A stretch of 64,000 bases of DNA from Adenanthera pavonina (GCA_026686845.1 JAIVEN010000001.1:35828001-35892000), one strand, 5' to 3'; positions 20,448 through 33,204 are shown, counted from the first letter of the stretch. The notes: generated from the letters alone by a model not told the origin. Program-made: numbers and translations.

Positions 20448-23400
20448 TGTTGGAGATTGTGCCCTAGGCCAATCATTATATTATGAACATTGTACTTCAT
20501 TATGAAAAAAGAAGGTGTTTTTCCTTTTATTACATTATTATATTGTTTACATGTTTATCTTTATAATAATATCCTTGGATAAATCATTTTTTATCCTAAA
20601 TATCCCTTGTCAATCATCTTTGTGGGAATAATGATGAATTAAGGCTACTATAATTTTGATTGATAATTATGTATTTAAATACAAATCAAAATCATAAGCT
20701 CCTGTTAGGGAATAGGCGCTGGATCAACTCCTCATAAGATAGCTATATGGATCAAGTCATAAACATATCTCATATATAACCGTGTCACTAAGCCTTCAGA
20801 CCTGAGATCACAATAGCTTCTTACATGGGGAACACTATACTTTGACATAGTCAAAAGTCACATTTAATTGGGAGATCATAAATGCTATGATCGGGGATAG
20901 TGGAATTCATGTGGAAGAAGATGAATAATTAAGATGAAATTTGTCCCTCTAATTAATGGAAAGATATATCTGTTAGGAATTTCAGCATACATGTAGGAGA
21001 AAAACCATTAAGAAATTCCCTCCCATGGATCCGTCAACATTGTTTAGATTGAGATGTAGAAAAGAATTTACCTCCGATGTGTCCCTTGGTATTCTTTTGG
21101 TTTTGTCATACCCCAGGAACTAACACAATTGGTTAGCTCCCCCCATCGTTATCCACACGAACGATGACTCTACTCGAACAACATGCTAGCACCTTCTAGT
21201 TGTGAACGTTCATACACTATTCATTTGTACAGCTGCTATTTATTGTTCATCCATATAGTCTCACTCTCTGAGTATACGGCTACTCTCACTTGGGTGATTC
21301 GAAATTATCATGATTCTGTACCCTAGTCTATATCAATATATAGATAGAATTTGATATTTGTTTAATTTAAATCAATAATTTAAACTAAATCAAATATTAA
21401 TTAAATAGGTTAGTTTAAATTTAATCTATTAGATTAAATTTAAACTAACTATTTAATCTTTATCTAGAATCAAATCTAGATTTAATTTATCATATAAATT
21501 AAATTTATATTATGACATTAGTTCAAATTTAAATCTATCATATAGAATTAAATTTAAAACTAATTCATTTGAATTAATTTGAATAATATATATATTTCAA
21601 ATATAATATATATCAAATATATAACATATCAAATATATATATTTCAAATTTCAATATATATATATATATCAAATATATATATATATAATTCTATCACCCT
21701 AAATTGAACATTAAATTCATTGAATCTAGATACATTTTAGATTCAATGAATCTGGACATTCTAGGTCGAGTTGGCATGTTTTTGTGTGCGACCTTGTAGG
21801 TCTATATAATGTTGGCAGTAGACTAATAATACTATTCAACCCACAAGTCACAAGTAGCCTCTAGCAAGATATTGTGACTACCTAAATCATATGAGATATG
21901 TGATCCAATGAAACCTATCACATAACCTGATCACATCCCTTTTGTCTCATGATATATAGGTCAAGCATAAGGCATGTAAACGTTATCGCCATTTTACTCG
22001 ACCATCACTTTCTTGATCTCCGAGCAGACTGACAAAACAAATGAAAACTCTTCCATTCGAGCATGGCCATACATTTCTCAGTCTTACTCATCAAGGGGCC
22101 CATATATATCTCTCCATTAATTAGAGGGACAAATTCCATCTTGACCATTCATTTCCTTCCACATGAGTTCCACTATGCCCGATCATAGCCTTTATGATCT
22201 CCCGATTAAAGGTGACTTTTGACTATGCCAAAGTATAGTATTCCCCATGTAGAAAGTCATGGTGATCTCAGGTCTGAGGGCTTAGTGACATGGTTATATA
22301 TGGGATATGCTTATGACTTGATCCATGCAGTTATCTAATGACGAGTCGATCCCATGCCTATTTTTTAATAGGAGCTTATGATTTTGATTTGTATCATCAT
22401 ACATAATTATCACATAATTATCAATCAAAATCATACTAGCTTTAGTTCATCATTATTCCCACAAAGATGATTGGTTAGGAACATTTAGGATAAAATAATT
22501 TATCCAAGGATATTGTTATAAAGAAAATATGCAAATAATATAATAATGTAAGAAAAAACACCTTTTTTCATAATGAAAAATAATGTTCATAATACAATGA
22601 TTGGCTTAGGGCACAATCTCCAACAATATCTGGGCCCCTCGATGAGTGAGACTGAGAAATGCATGGCCGCACTGGAACAAAAGAGTTTCCATTTGTTTTG
22701 TCAATTTGCTTGGAGATCGAGAAAGTGATGGTCGAGTAAGATAAGGATGACATTTCCATGCCTCATACTCGACCTATATATCATGATACAAAAGGGATGT
22801 GATCGGGTTATATGATAGGTTACATCGGATCACCGATTCTATATGATTTGGGTAGTCACAATATCTTGCTAGAGGCTACTTGTGACTTATGGGTCCAATA
22901 GTGTTATTAGCCCACTGCCAACATCATATGGGCCTACAGGTTCACACAGAAGAACGGGACAACTCAAACTAGAATGTCCAGATTCATTGAATCTAGAATG
23001 TGTCTAGATTCGATGAATTTAACGTTCAATTTAGGGTGATTGAATTATATATATATTATAAAAATTCAAAGTATACATATATGTTTGATATATTATATAT
23101 TTGATATATATTATATTATTTCGAAATATATATATACATTTTATTCAAATTAATTTAAATGAATTAGTTTTAAATTTAATTCTGTGTGGTAGATTTAAAT
23201 TTAAACTAATGTTATAATCTAAATTTGATTTGGATTTGATTCTAAATTTAAATTTAAACTAATAATCTAAATTTGATTTGATAAATTAAATCTAGATATG
23301 ATTCTGGATATAGATTAGAAAGTTAGTTTAAATTATATTTAATTAATATTTGATTCAGTTTAAATTATTGAATTAAATTCAATAAATATCAAATCCTATC

Positions 23401-23825
23401 TATATATTGATATAAACTAGGATTATTAGATACAGAATTAATAGAATTTTGACCCACCCTAGAGAGAGTGTGGTCGTACACTCACAGAGTGAGACTAAAC
23501 AGGCGAACAACAGGACTATATGGACGAACAAGGGGATTGTACGAACAAATAGCAAAAACTGTACGGACGAACCGTGAAACTGTACAAACATATGGATATT
23601 CACAAATAGAGGTGCTAGCACATTGTTCGAGTTGGACTCACCATTCGTGTGGATACCAGTAAAGGAATTTGATCAGACGTGTTAGTTCCTGGGGTTTGAC
23701 GAAACAAAAAAAACACCAAGGGACGCACCGAAGGTGAATTCTTCTTCTACATCTCGATTTAAGCAATGTTGATGAATCCGCAGGAGGAATTTCGGTGGAG
23801 TTTTCCACTGCGTGTGTACTAAGAT
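20448..23825 (+). repeat. 3' LTR of the copia element, interrupted
   Basis: LTR sequence covers 20448-20970 and 22631-23825 and is split by the reversed solo LTR. It aligns with 8351-10125 from tgttggagattgtg. At its right end the alignment stops at gtgtgtact (about 23825), about 16 bases before the expected terminal attcc..aaca. The sequence then continues as the target chromovirus LTR, so the terminus was lost or rearranged. Confidence 0.8.
20971..22625 (-). mobile_element. Reversed solo LTR of the same copia family
   Basis: The 1655-bp segment starts tgttaggaatttcagc and ends cacaatctccaaca. Its reverse complement is a complete copia LTR (tgttggagattgtgcc ... gaaattcctaaca) of the family of 8351-10125. 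It is flanked by the perfect 5-bp duplication atatc (20966-20970 and 22626-22630). No internal sequence is present, so a full element inserted here and then lost its inside by LTR-LTR recombination. Confidence 0.9.
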
Positions 23826-23890
23826 TCTTTGAATCTCACCCTCCCACCTATTAACCTTGATTAGGTAGCAACAATGGCAAGATCTCCAAT
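23826..23890 (+). repeat. Continuation of the Tekay-like 5' LTR
   Basis: agattctttgaatctcaccc and the following bases to gcaagatctcc match 33785-33850 in the 3' LTR. After 23890 the match stops abruptly and a related but different LTR sequence begins. Confidence 0.7.
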
Positions 23891-25985
23891 AGTAATTATG
23901 ATTTAATAGTAATATTTTATCCAATAAAGGTCAGTTTGAACTGCAAGAAGAGGCAGTATTAATTGAAGAACAATATGTGGGCCCTATATTTAGACCAATT
24001 GGGATAAGGATATTATGGTGATTTCATATCCCAATATAAGTATAATTAGTATCATAATAATAGTAAAATATACTGCTAAAGTAGTTTTATTTATCCAAAC
24101 CAGTTCAAGATATATCTGGATAAGTAAATATCTCAAAATTTTGGACCAGAATACCCCTAATTTCGTGCTCAAATATACTGCTAAAGTAGTTTTATTTTGT
24201 AAGCACATGTTGAAATTCCATTATTTAATCATTTATGTCATTTTCTTAGAGAAATCAAGAAATTTCAAGAATATGTCATCGCAAAAATTGATTGGATGGC
24301 AATTTTACTTACACTCCCTCATGTTGATTGGCCTTAGGCATAAGAAAAAGAAGAGAATCAGCTGCAAATAGCCAAGAAAGAGAGGGGAAAAAAGTGAGGA
24401 GCAAAGGGAAGAAGAGGAAGAAAAAGAAAAAAAGGAAAAAAAGGTAAGAATTTTCCTTTTAATTCTAAGTGGTTTTCCTTCAAGTTCTTAAGTAATTTGT
24501 GGCTGTTTCTTTGAGTTTTCCTCCTTCCCTCTTGCTGTTCAGTTTCAGTTTTGATATGGATTCATGAAAGAATTTCATGCAATTAATTTAGGAGAAACCA
24601 TGAGATGATTCTAGAGAAACAATTTTTGGAAGGATTAGAAGCAAGAAATTGAAAAATCCATTTTCCTCCTTTGTGCCCTATTTCAGTCAGTTTATATGAG
24701 TAGAAAGGAGTTGGATTTTCAATGATTTGATGTTAAAAATGGATTCCTTGGGTCCAAATTAGCTAAGAATAAGTATTAGATTCAAGGAAAATCAAAAGAT
24801 AAAGAATTTGGATTTTAGGGTTCAAGTGAGTCTTGATAAGAAAACCCTTTGATTCAAATGATTAAGTGAATAATGAATGATGTTTTAGGACTTGTGGGAG
24901 TTCAAGGAAGCTTGTGGAAGCTTTGATTCAAAGAAGAAAAGAAAAAAAACACATAAGAGGTAACTTGGTTTATTTTAATGCAATATGTTATTCTTTGTTG
25001 TTTCCATGATTATATCTTATAGCCATATTGTACATGTGCTGTTCTGTGATAGGTTTTGGCTGTAAAATAAGGTGTTTTGTTCCCCGGAATGTCTTTTTTC
25101 TAAGGGAAATCTTTGCCAAAATTTTTACTTGACAATATGATATTTTAATGATTTATGTGATTATATGTAAAATGTTTGTGAAATTTGAATGATATATTTG
25201 CATGAGATAAACTAGCTGCTAAGATTTTCCCAAATCTCACCCCCAAGCACTAACATGATAGGTTCAAGTGGTGGCAAGATCTCCAAGAAGACAAGAGGCA
25301 AGGAGAAGATTAATGATGATTAGATTTATAGCCATCTTGGTTACTTGTTTTCTTGTAATTATGTATGAAATCATATATATCTTCATGAAGCTTTGTTTTG
25401 CTGCTATAATTTTCTTTTAGAGTTCTTGTGATGTTATGAACATATTTTGGAAGAGTTTGAATCATGTAAGAATGGTATATATTTAGTTTTGGAAGTTGTA
25501 TGCAAAATTGTCTAGTTCTGAGTACTGAGTTGCGTATGGTCATTGTTCATTCGAAATTCAGTTTTCTATATGAGTGTTATATATGTCTGAAAAGTAGACA
25601 TAAAGATCTTTCGAAAGAGCTAAATATCACTTGATTTGGATAAGTATACAAATTGTTATGAATTTTTGAAAATGGCTTACAAAATATGGAAAAGTAGTTT
25701 TGACCAAATGAATAGTATAATTAGATGAATTCTGTAAATAAATTGACTCAATTAAATTATAGTTTCATATTTTTCCCATATATGAAATATTTTTATCTAT
25801 TTTTATAGACTTGAATCATCCTTATACAATTTTCCTAGAATTAGTTACAATTTTTCAAAATTTAGCTAGGAAATCAAATTACCAAATGAACAATATTTTG
25901 AAATTTGAATTTCTCTCATTTGATTGTCTTATGATTCAAGCTTCTAAAATTATCTCATTTAGCATCATATATGCTATTACACATG
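23891..25985 (+). repeat. Related chromovirus LTR piece
   Basis: The order of blocks is that of a chromovirus LTR: ttcaagatatatctgga (24105), a purine-rich zone (24370-24440), aaaaatggattccttgggtcc (24735), ttccccggaatgtc (25081), ccaaatctcacccccaagc (25228) and the end region (25560-25985). It is diverged from the 6603 LTR and lacks its own start. It runs straight into integrase code at about 25995, so the rest of the internal region was deleted. Confidence 0.6.
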
Positions 25986-25994
25986 GAAAATAAT

Positions 25995-27160
25995 GTATGA
26001 CACTCAGTATATGTTTAGATGTCTAGTTTCTCAAAGAGTAAAGATAGAGCACCAGAAGCCTGCTGGATTGTTACATCCACTAGAGATCTCAAAGTAGAAA
26101 TGGAACAGTATTTCAATGGATTTCATAATGGAATTACTTAGAGCATCTTCAGGATATGATGTAATCTGGGTAATAGTGGACAGGCTAATGAAGTCAACAC
26201 ACTTATTAGCCATAAGGTCAACATATACACTGGACATATTGGGACAGCTGTATGTAAAGGAGATAGTAAGATTACATGGAGTGCTAAGTAGTATCATATC
26301 AGACTGAGATCCAAGATTTTCCTCAAACTTCTGGAGAACATTACAACAAGCCCAGGTACTAAACTAAGATTCAGCATAGCATATCACCCCCAGACTAATA
26401 GATAGACTGAAAGGACGATTCAAACATTAGAGAATATGCTAAGGTCTTATGTGCTAGAGATGAAAGGAAATTAGGATGTATACTTACCTTTGGTAGAATT
26501 TGCCTATAACAACAATTATCATTCTAGCATTCAGATGACACCTTATAAAGCATTGTATGGTAGGAAGTGCAGGTCCCCACTTTGTTGGATGAAATTAAGT
26601 GAGAGGCAACTGATAGGTCCTGAGATCATAGACCAGACTTCCAAGCAGATTATAATGATAAAGAAAAAGCTACTAACGACTCAAAGTAGATAAAAGAGAT
26701 ATGTATATCAAAGAAGAAAGTCATTGGAATTTGAAGTAGGAAACCATGTATTTCTTAAAGTATCTCCTACAATTAGAGTTGGTCGATTTCTCAAAACGAA
26801 AAGGCTTAGTCCCAAGTATATTAGACCTTTTGAAATCCTTTCAAAAGCCGGACCTATAGCTTAACAGTTAGCCCTACCACCAAGTCTAAGCTAAATTCAT
26901 AGTGTTTTTCATGTCTCCCAATTAAAGAAATATCAGCTAGACCCTTCACACATTATAGAACATTAATGTATTGACTCACAAGATAATCTTTGCTTTAATG
27001 TATTACTTGAAAGAATAGTAGATTATCGAGTCAAACAGTTGAGGAACAAAGACATTCCTCTAGTGAAGGTGGTCTGGAAAGGCCTATCTACAGAAAAAGC
27101 CACCTGGGAGATGGAGTCACACATGCAACAGAAGTATTCAGCATTATTTACATAAGGTAT
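25995..27160 (+). pseudogene. pol: Chromovirus integrase C-terminus and chromodomain remnant
   Basis: Translation across frames gives a Ty3/gypsy integrase: VKIEHQKPAGLLHPLEIS, then YDVIWVIVDRLMKSTHLL (ORF 26116-26307), VRLHGVLSSIISD, and VEFAYNNNYHSSIQMTPYKA with LYGRKCRSPLCW (ORF 26490-26693). After 26730 follow FEVGNHVFLKVSPT and a GPF/Y-like region (about 26825). The last part (27000-27155) gives DYRVKQLRNKDIPLVKVVWK, then ATWEMESHMQQKYSALFT, a chromodomain-like tail as in Tekay/Del elements, thought to guide insertion to modified chromatin. Several in-frame stops and loss of everything upstream make it a remnant. Confidence 0.82.
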
Positions 27161-28384
27161 GTTTTAAAATTTTGAGGACGTAATTTATTTTGAGGGGATA
27201 GAAATGTAATATCCCAAAATTTCATTGCATACTTAGTAATGAAAGAAGACATAATTAATGATAATATAAAATGTACAAGAAATTCATGAAAATGAATAGA
27301 CACCATTTTGCGTGAAAAAAGAGTAAAGAAATCATTTTTCCCTATTGGATGGAAAAATAAGAAAATTATATTTTTGCCCCCAAAGAATTATAAAAATCAC
27401 ATCCACGTCCCAAAATATATAAAAATCACATGGAGAATAGAAAAGCCCTTGGGAAAAAGTACACCTAATGACCTGAAAGTTTTAGAAATTATAATTTAAC
27501 CCCGAGTCAAGGGTAATTTTGTAAATATGCAAAATTACTATCAAAATGAAGCCCTCGATGAGAGAAGTCCAATGGTATATAGCATGAAGGGTTAATGTTC
27601 AAGAATAAGGAAATAATTAATGCTGAGTGTTTAAATGTAACTTAAAACTGATAAAGTAAACTGTGGGCCCTACGGACAGTTAAAAGGTAACCGAGACAGG
27701 ATATGGGCTATACACAGATACCATTTGGGACGGGATAATTAAGAAATTATAAAAAAAAATTAGAATAGTCCTTTAGCCCAAAAATGCTAATTTACAATAA
27801 AAAATATTTTTATCGGTATAGTTAAAAATTACCCGGTTCAAGTTATATCTGGACTAGGAAAAATTGAACAGATTGGACACTTGAAGCACTCTCATTGGGC
27901 ATGTGAAATGGGGTAGCTGGTCAGCACAATTTTTTGGACAAAACTTATTCAAGAAGTAGTTAAATTTTTGGCCAAAAAGTAGCTTAAGTTAGGTTAAATG
28001 TTTAACCATGATTAAGCCACCTAATTAGCGACTTAATCTCCCATTTACCTTGCCATTATGCACGGGAGAACCAGCAGCAAAGTAGAAGAGAAAAATGCAA
28101 AGAGAGAAGAGAGAAAGAGAGGAAGAAGAAGAAGGAACTCAAGGAAATTCAAAAGCTCAAACTTTGGCAAGTAATCTACTACCTTAAGCTTACTATCTAT
28201 GGTCTTTGAAGCATGATCCATGGATTATATTTCCCTCCTCTTTATCTTAGGGTTTTGGCCATGTCATGATTAAGTAAGGAAATGAGTTTACAAATCATAA
28301 ATCATAAGGGAAATGCTAGAATACTCATTTAAAGCTTGAATATGGAAGTAGTTTGTTGTATAATGAAGTGTAGCAAAATTCCTC

Positions 28385-29204
28385 TGATAGAATACGATTG
28401 AGGCATGAAGCATTTGGAGTCCTTGGACATGGCAATGAGCTTGGAAAGAGCATGAAGCCTAACTATTTGAATCAAGCTGCAACCTAAGAAAAGAGCTAGA
28501 AAGTATGAAAAATGCTTCCAATCATATAAGCTAATGGTCTAAGCCCAAAAGAAGCCCATTTAGGAGATACAACTTGACGACAATGTGTGCTTCTCATGTG
28601 ACTATTAAAAGTGACGTTTTTATATGATTAATATTTAGGTCATAAGTTTCCTATTTAAATTAGGCTACTTTTTGCAGATTTATTTTTAAGTTTGTTTCCT
28701 AATTTGAAAAAGGTGATAGGAGCCATCTTTGGAGAATTAATTCAGCACCTTATGTCCAGATTCATTGTATAATGAGGTGTCACCTTTTAGGAATATTTAA
28801 TGCTTATTATTCCTAGGGATTCTTGGTAGCATTTTCTCATCTATAAATAGGCACCACTTTGTTTGGACACAATATGAATGGATGAATTTCTTTTCAGCAA
28901 CTTTGTTGTTGTTCAGTGAGTTCTTTCTTGCTTATCCTTGAGTGTCAGAAAGAATGAGGACTTATCAAGGAGTGGTGATCCTTGTGGCGTCCCGGAGTTA
29001 AGATTCAAGAGACGGGTTCTCTTGGAGCCTATTTCCTTCGACCAACATTTTGTCTTAGTTTTCTTATTTTTATCATCTCTACGTTTTCATTTTTGTTTAT
29101 TATTGTTTTTCGTTGTTCTTGTGTTCAATTCATCTTTCCTTGAGTTGCACGATCTTTATATCAAAGAAGGCTCTTAGGATGGGTTCCTAACATGTCTCCC
29201 ATTA
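28385..29204 (+). repeat. 5' LTR of TR-GAG2
   Basis: 820 bp, tgatagaatacg to tctcccatta (terminal ca mutated to ta). TATA box tataaata at 28842-28849. The distal half is very close to the TR-GAG1 LTR, whereas the proximal 300 bp differ, so the two are subfamilies. Confidence 0.88.
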
Positions 29205-29206
29205 TT

Positions 29207-29218
29207 TGGTATCAGAGC
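29207..29218 (+). other. Primer-binding site of TR-GAG2
   Basis: tggtatcagagc, a perfect 12-base complement to the initiator tRNA-Met 3' end, followed by the conserved ttcggcttgcaaatcaagg. Confidence 0.85.
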
Positions 29219-30269
29219 TTCGGCTTGCAAATCAAGGTGTGTCATATCTTTGCTTCCTTTTTCCTTTGTGTTGATCATCTCCTTTTCCGTTCCCCCAAAA
29301 AAAAAATCATGGTACTGTTCATCATTCACTGTTCATACTTGCTATCTAGATTTTTTTTTCCTTATGTTCTTTTCTTTTCTAGTCAGATCCCTTCCTAAAT
29401 TTGTAGTGCTATCCATCATCTCTATTATGATTGTGTATTAGTTTAGATTAATTCCAAAAAAAAAGGAGAGATTGTGGGTGCTACAAGAAAAAAAAAGTAA
29501 TGAAAAAAAAATCGTACGAGAAAAAAAGAAGAGAATTTGATGGCTAAAAAAAAAATTTTCAAAATTGAGCACCTTTGAAGTTTGAATTTGCTTATTGGAT
29601 TTGGTTTGGATTGATTTACATCAATTGCTGGAATTGCATCCCTTGATTTGTGGGTTGCTTGTTTCATAATTACCAAATTTGAAGTTTTTGTTCCCAAGTC
29701 ACAAAAGGAGTTTATATTCATTTCACTTGGGTGGTAAATTGCTTTCATATTCCTATTTATAATTTTACTCTTCTAGTAAATTCTATCCAAATCCCTTCCT
29801 GTCTTATTTTTCCTAATTTGCTGTTGTCCTTTTATTCTGTTCAAATCTCTAATGTCAATTCCTTCCTTTTGGTGTGCTTCGTTATCTTAATTTCCAGCAT
29901 TCTCTTTTCTTTTCTTGGCTGGAAAATTCGATTTCTTTTGTTAAGAACAAAAAAAAAAAAAGAAAATCCATCTTTGTTTGTTGGTCACCATCATTTTAAA
30001 CTCTTTTGTGAATTTGAATTTTGGATCTTTGACTGAGATTGTCACTTAAAACATCGCTTCTTGATTTTAAGTTCCAATTCAATTTTGCACTCTTATAGGA
30101 AGCAAGAGTGAATAGTTAAAGGCAAGAATGTAATTATGTCATTTATTAAAAAAAGCCTTTAAAGTGTGCAAAACACGAGTGAACATACTTCATTTGTAAG
30201 TGAAACACGTGAGAGAGTGTGCAAGGTCCTTTCTTTGTCTCCTATTCACTAACATTTTAAGTTTTAAGC
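29219..30269 (+). other. Untranslated leader of TR-GAG2
   Basis: Same T-rich and A-run structure as in TR-GAG1, slightly shorter. Runs of A at 29455-29560. Contains no supported ORF. Confidence 0.6.
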
Positions 30270-31106
30270 ATGGCTGGTGATGAACTTGATGTTAAAGTTT
30301 TAATGAGTACTTTTAATCATCAAATCCAGAAGTTCAATGTTAAATTAGATAGCATGCAAGTTTCTTCATGCAAAAATGATGTTAAGTTGAACATCCCAAA
30401 ATTTTGTGGAGAGAATGATCCTGACATGTACTTGGAGTGGGAAGGAAGAATTGGACAATGGTTTGAAGACTGCCAGTACTCTGAGTCTGAGAAAGTGAAA
30501 TTAGCTACTCTTCACTTAGAAGGAAAAGCCAAAGTTTGGTGGGAACGATTTGAAAGAAAGCACCTTCGTGAAGAGAAACAGTGTGATACTTGGAATAGCA
30601 CGAAGCTCATTTTGAAGCAAAAGTATGCACCACACCACTACTTCTATGAGTATCTTCCAACTCGTAGAAAGGAGCAAACTTCTAAGATACAAATTTCAAT
30701 TCCAAGTTCTAGTGATTCTCATTTGAAGCAAAAAGATCAAATGGAGGAGATATCTTCCTCAACATCAACTACTCTCAAAGGTACCTCTAATTCTCAAAAT
30801 CCTTGTGTTGATGATGTTTCTAATGAATTAGAGTATGATATTCTTGAGAATCCCAAGAAGACAAACGTTAATGATGTTGTTAATGGGATTGGTCATGATC
30901 ATTTATCACTATTAGTGGAGACAACTACTCTAGATGTTATTAGTGAGGTGATAGAGAACTTTGTTGATAGTGGTGTGCTTGTTTCTAGTGATACTCACAT
31001 TGTTATGCCATTAGAAATTAGTTCTCATGGGCGTGATGAAGTTGAACATGTTGATATGGTGTTGGGTATCCATGGTTATTTGATGATAGTTGTTCTTTTG
31101 AAGTAA
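30270..31106 (+). CDS. gag: TR-GAG2 gag protein (278 codons)
   Basis: Begins MAGDELDVKVLMSTFN and keeps the capsid wording NDPDMYLEWEGRIGQWF, KLATLHLEGKAKVWWERF and WNSTKLILKQKY (residues about 45-125), then an acidic, Asn-rich tail that ends with DEVEHVDMVLGIHG. It is 40 codons longer than the TR-GAG1 ORF because the stop at 14514-14516 is absent here. The last dozen codons are out of frame relative to TR-GAG3, so a frameshift near 31075 rather than the true end sets the stop. No zinc knuckle or protease motif. Role inferred: particle formation for its own RNA. Confidence 0.78.
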   Translation: MAGDELDVKVLMSTFNHQIQKFNVKLDSMQVSSCKNDVKLNIPKFCGENDPDMYLEWEGRIGQWFEDCQYSESEKVKLATLHLEGKAKVWWERFERKHLREEKQCDTWNSTKLILKQKYAPHHYFYEYLPTRRKEQTSKIQISIPSSSDSHLKQKDQMEEISSSTSTTLKGTSNSQNPCVDDVSNELEYDILENPKKTNVNDVVNGIGHDHLSLLVETTTLDVISEVIENFVDSGVLVSSDTHIVMPLEISSHGRDEVEHVDMVLGIHGYLMIVVLLK

Positions 31107-32378
31107 AGAAAGCCCATGAAACTCGTTGTATTCAATTCTATGGAAATCACAAGAAAATCAAAAGTGAGCTAGAAAGGAAAAATAAATGTGAGAAGAATAT
31201 GAGTGGTAAAAACAAGAGTGAAAAACAAGTGAGAAAAGAAAGAGTGCAGAAAAATGAAAAAAGAGTACAAATGAGTAAAAAAGAAACTTGAGAGAAGAGT
31301 GAAAAAAGAGAAAGAAAAAGAGAGAAAAGAGAAAAGAAAGAGAGAGTTTGAGAAAAGATGAGAATAATGAGGCAAAAGCAATTGTGAATTGTTTGAGTAA
31401 AGGAGAGTTTAAGGTAGTTTCTTTACAACTCCTTCCTTTATATCTTCCATATGTTCCTTATTTTCATCTTCTCAGTCCTTCCTACTTTATCTCTGATTCT
31501 TATAATTTATTTAGTCCATCCATGTGTTATGAGTCCTCAATTCTTGTTGAATCTAATGTGAAAGAAAGTCAGTTTGACCATTTAGTGTCTTCTCTATCTA
31601 GTTTATCCATCTATGTCACTTCATTTCATTTTCATCACAGTGTTCTGCATTCTCAATTCATTTTTGAAGTAGTCGCTGCTCATGTCATGTTTTATGTCTC
31701 TTGTGTGTCTCATAAGTTATGTGTCTTTTTGATTCTTTATTGGTTTCTTCCATCTTATTTTTATGAATCTTATGTGTTCCATTTTCTATCCAGTAACCTA
31801 TTCTCTTCTTATTCCATCCAACTTTGTGATACTTTGTATTCATTCATAAGTATTCCTCTTATGAGCCATGCTCCATCCTTGTCTTGTCAATGTGCATCAT
31901 CCACAGGTGTCATTCCAAATTTTCAACCTAGCAAATAATGTGAAAATTTGCCTAGCTTTCATCCCATATGTCTATTCAACAATCATAATTTTCCTTGAGT
32001 CTTGTTGTGTCGAATTTGCCTCTAGTTCTTTGTTGCAGGTTATTATTGTGGATGTTATGGAAGAAAATCAAGTTCTTATCTAATAATTCATGACAACAAG
32101 CCATATGCAATTCAAACTAATGGTCATTACAAGGTTTTTGATCCTGGAGATTGGTTTGGAATGCAAGATTATAAAGATGAAACTTTAAAAGGGATGAACT
32201 TGTGGTCAAGAGTCATTATTACACCACAAGCTCAAGCAGGGGTTGAAGAGAAGAGGAATCAATTAGGCTTGAAAAGTAAGTATACTCCCTATTTTTTATT
32301 TGTTGTTTTTAATCGTTCACTTTCTTTCCATATAGATTATGGAGATTCGAGGGTGAATCATTTCGAGGAGGGAGGGAA
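31107..32378 (+). pseudogene. TR-GAG2 charged linker, Ser/Phe/Tyr/Cys-rich segment and pol-like tail
   Basis: After the gag frameshift, 31130-31350 encodes a long Lys/Glu/Arg-rich stretch (SEKREKKKREKRKERESLRK) on a nearly pure purine strand. It continues as one ORF (31348-31938, 196 codons) into CLSKGEFKVVSLQLLPLYLP, SIYVTSFHFHHSVLHSQFIF, EVVAAHVMFYVSCVSHKLC and LYWFLPSYFYESYVFHFLSS. A frameshift near 31910 precedes the ending also seen in TR-GAG1. The final ORF (32161-32391) has KYTPYFLFVVFNRSLSFHID and SRVNHFEEGGND, which resembles the C-terminus of gypsy polyproteins. Function of the hydrophobic segment is unknown. Confidence 0.6.
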
Positions 32379-33204
32379 TGATAGAGTATGATTGAGGCAT
32401 GAAGCATTTGGAGTCCTTGGACATGGCAATGAGCTTGGAAAGAGCATGAAGCCCAACTATTTGAATCAAGCTGCAGCCTAAGAAAAGAGCTAGAAAGTAT
32501 GAAAAATGCTTTCAATCATATAAGCTAATGGTCTAAGCCCAAAAGAAGCCTATTTGGGAGATACAACTTGATGACAATGTGTGCTTCTCATGTGACTATT
32601 AAAAGTGACGTTTTTATATGATTAATATTTAGGTCAAAAGTTTCCTATTTAAATTAGGCTACTTTTTGCAGATTTATTTTTAAGTTTGTTTCCTAATTTG
32701 AAAAAGGTGATAGGAGCCATCTTTGGAGAATTAATTCAGCACCTTATGTCCAGATTCATTGTATAATGAGGTGTCACCTTTTAGGAATATTTAATGCTTA
32801 TTATTCCTAGGGATTCTTGGTAGCATTTTCTCATCTATAAATAGGCACCACTTTGTATGGTTTTGGACATAATATGAATGAATAAATTTCTTTTCAGCAA
32901 CTTTGTTGTTGTTCAGTGAGTTCTTTTTTGTTTATCCTTGAGTGCCAGAAAGAATGAGGACTTATCAAGGAGTGGTGATCCTTGTGGCGTCCCGGAGTTA
33001 AGATTCAAGAGACGGGTTCTCTTGGAGTCTATATCCTTCGACCAACATTTTGTCTCAATTTTCTTATTTTTATCATCTCTACTTTTTCATTTTTGTTCAT
33101 TATTGTTTTTCGTTGTTCTTGTGTTCAATTCATCTTTCCTTGAGTTGCATGATCTTTATATCAAATAAAGCTCTTAGGACGGGTTCCTAACGTGTCTCCC
33201 ATCA
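32379..33204 (+). repeat. 3' LTR of TR-GAG2
   Basis: 826 bp, tgatagagtatg to tctcccatca, preceded by the polypurine tract cgaggagggagggaa (32364-32378). TATA box at 32836-32843. Differs from the 5' LTR by one 6-bp indel near 32855 and scattered, mostly transition, changes. Confidence 0.88.

Larger units (their letters stand above)
8351..23825 (+). mobile_element. Ty1/copia retrotransposon with two nested insertions
   Basis: Both LTRs, primer-binding site, gag, protease, integrase, reverse transcriptase, RNase H and polypurine tract are present in Ty1/copia order. The 5' LTR is 8351-10125 and the 3' LTR starts at 20448. The insertion site is the 5' LTR of the Tekay-like element: uninterrupted target wording is at 33740-33800. 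A 5-kb gag-only element sits in gag and a reversed solo LTR sits in the 3' LTR. Taking both out leaves an element of roughly 8.7 kb. Many stops make it inactive. I do not see a clean 5-bp duplication at the outer ends, because the last bases of the 3' LTR appear to be missing. Confidence 0.85.
28385..33204 (+). mobile_element. TR-GAG2: gag-only LTR retrotransposon
   Basis: Runs tgatag to ccatca with the perfect target duplication tcctc (28380-28384, 33205-33209) inside the chromovirus 3' LTR; the empty-site wording is at 7778-7790. Same layout as TR-GAG1. The two LTRs differ at about 30 of 820 positions by my eye count, so the insertion is fairly young compared with its host LTR. Confidence 0.9.
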
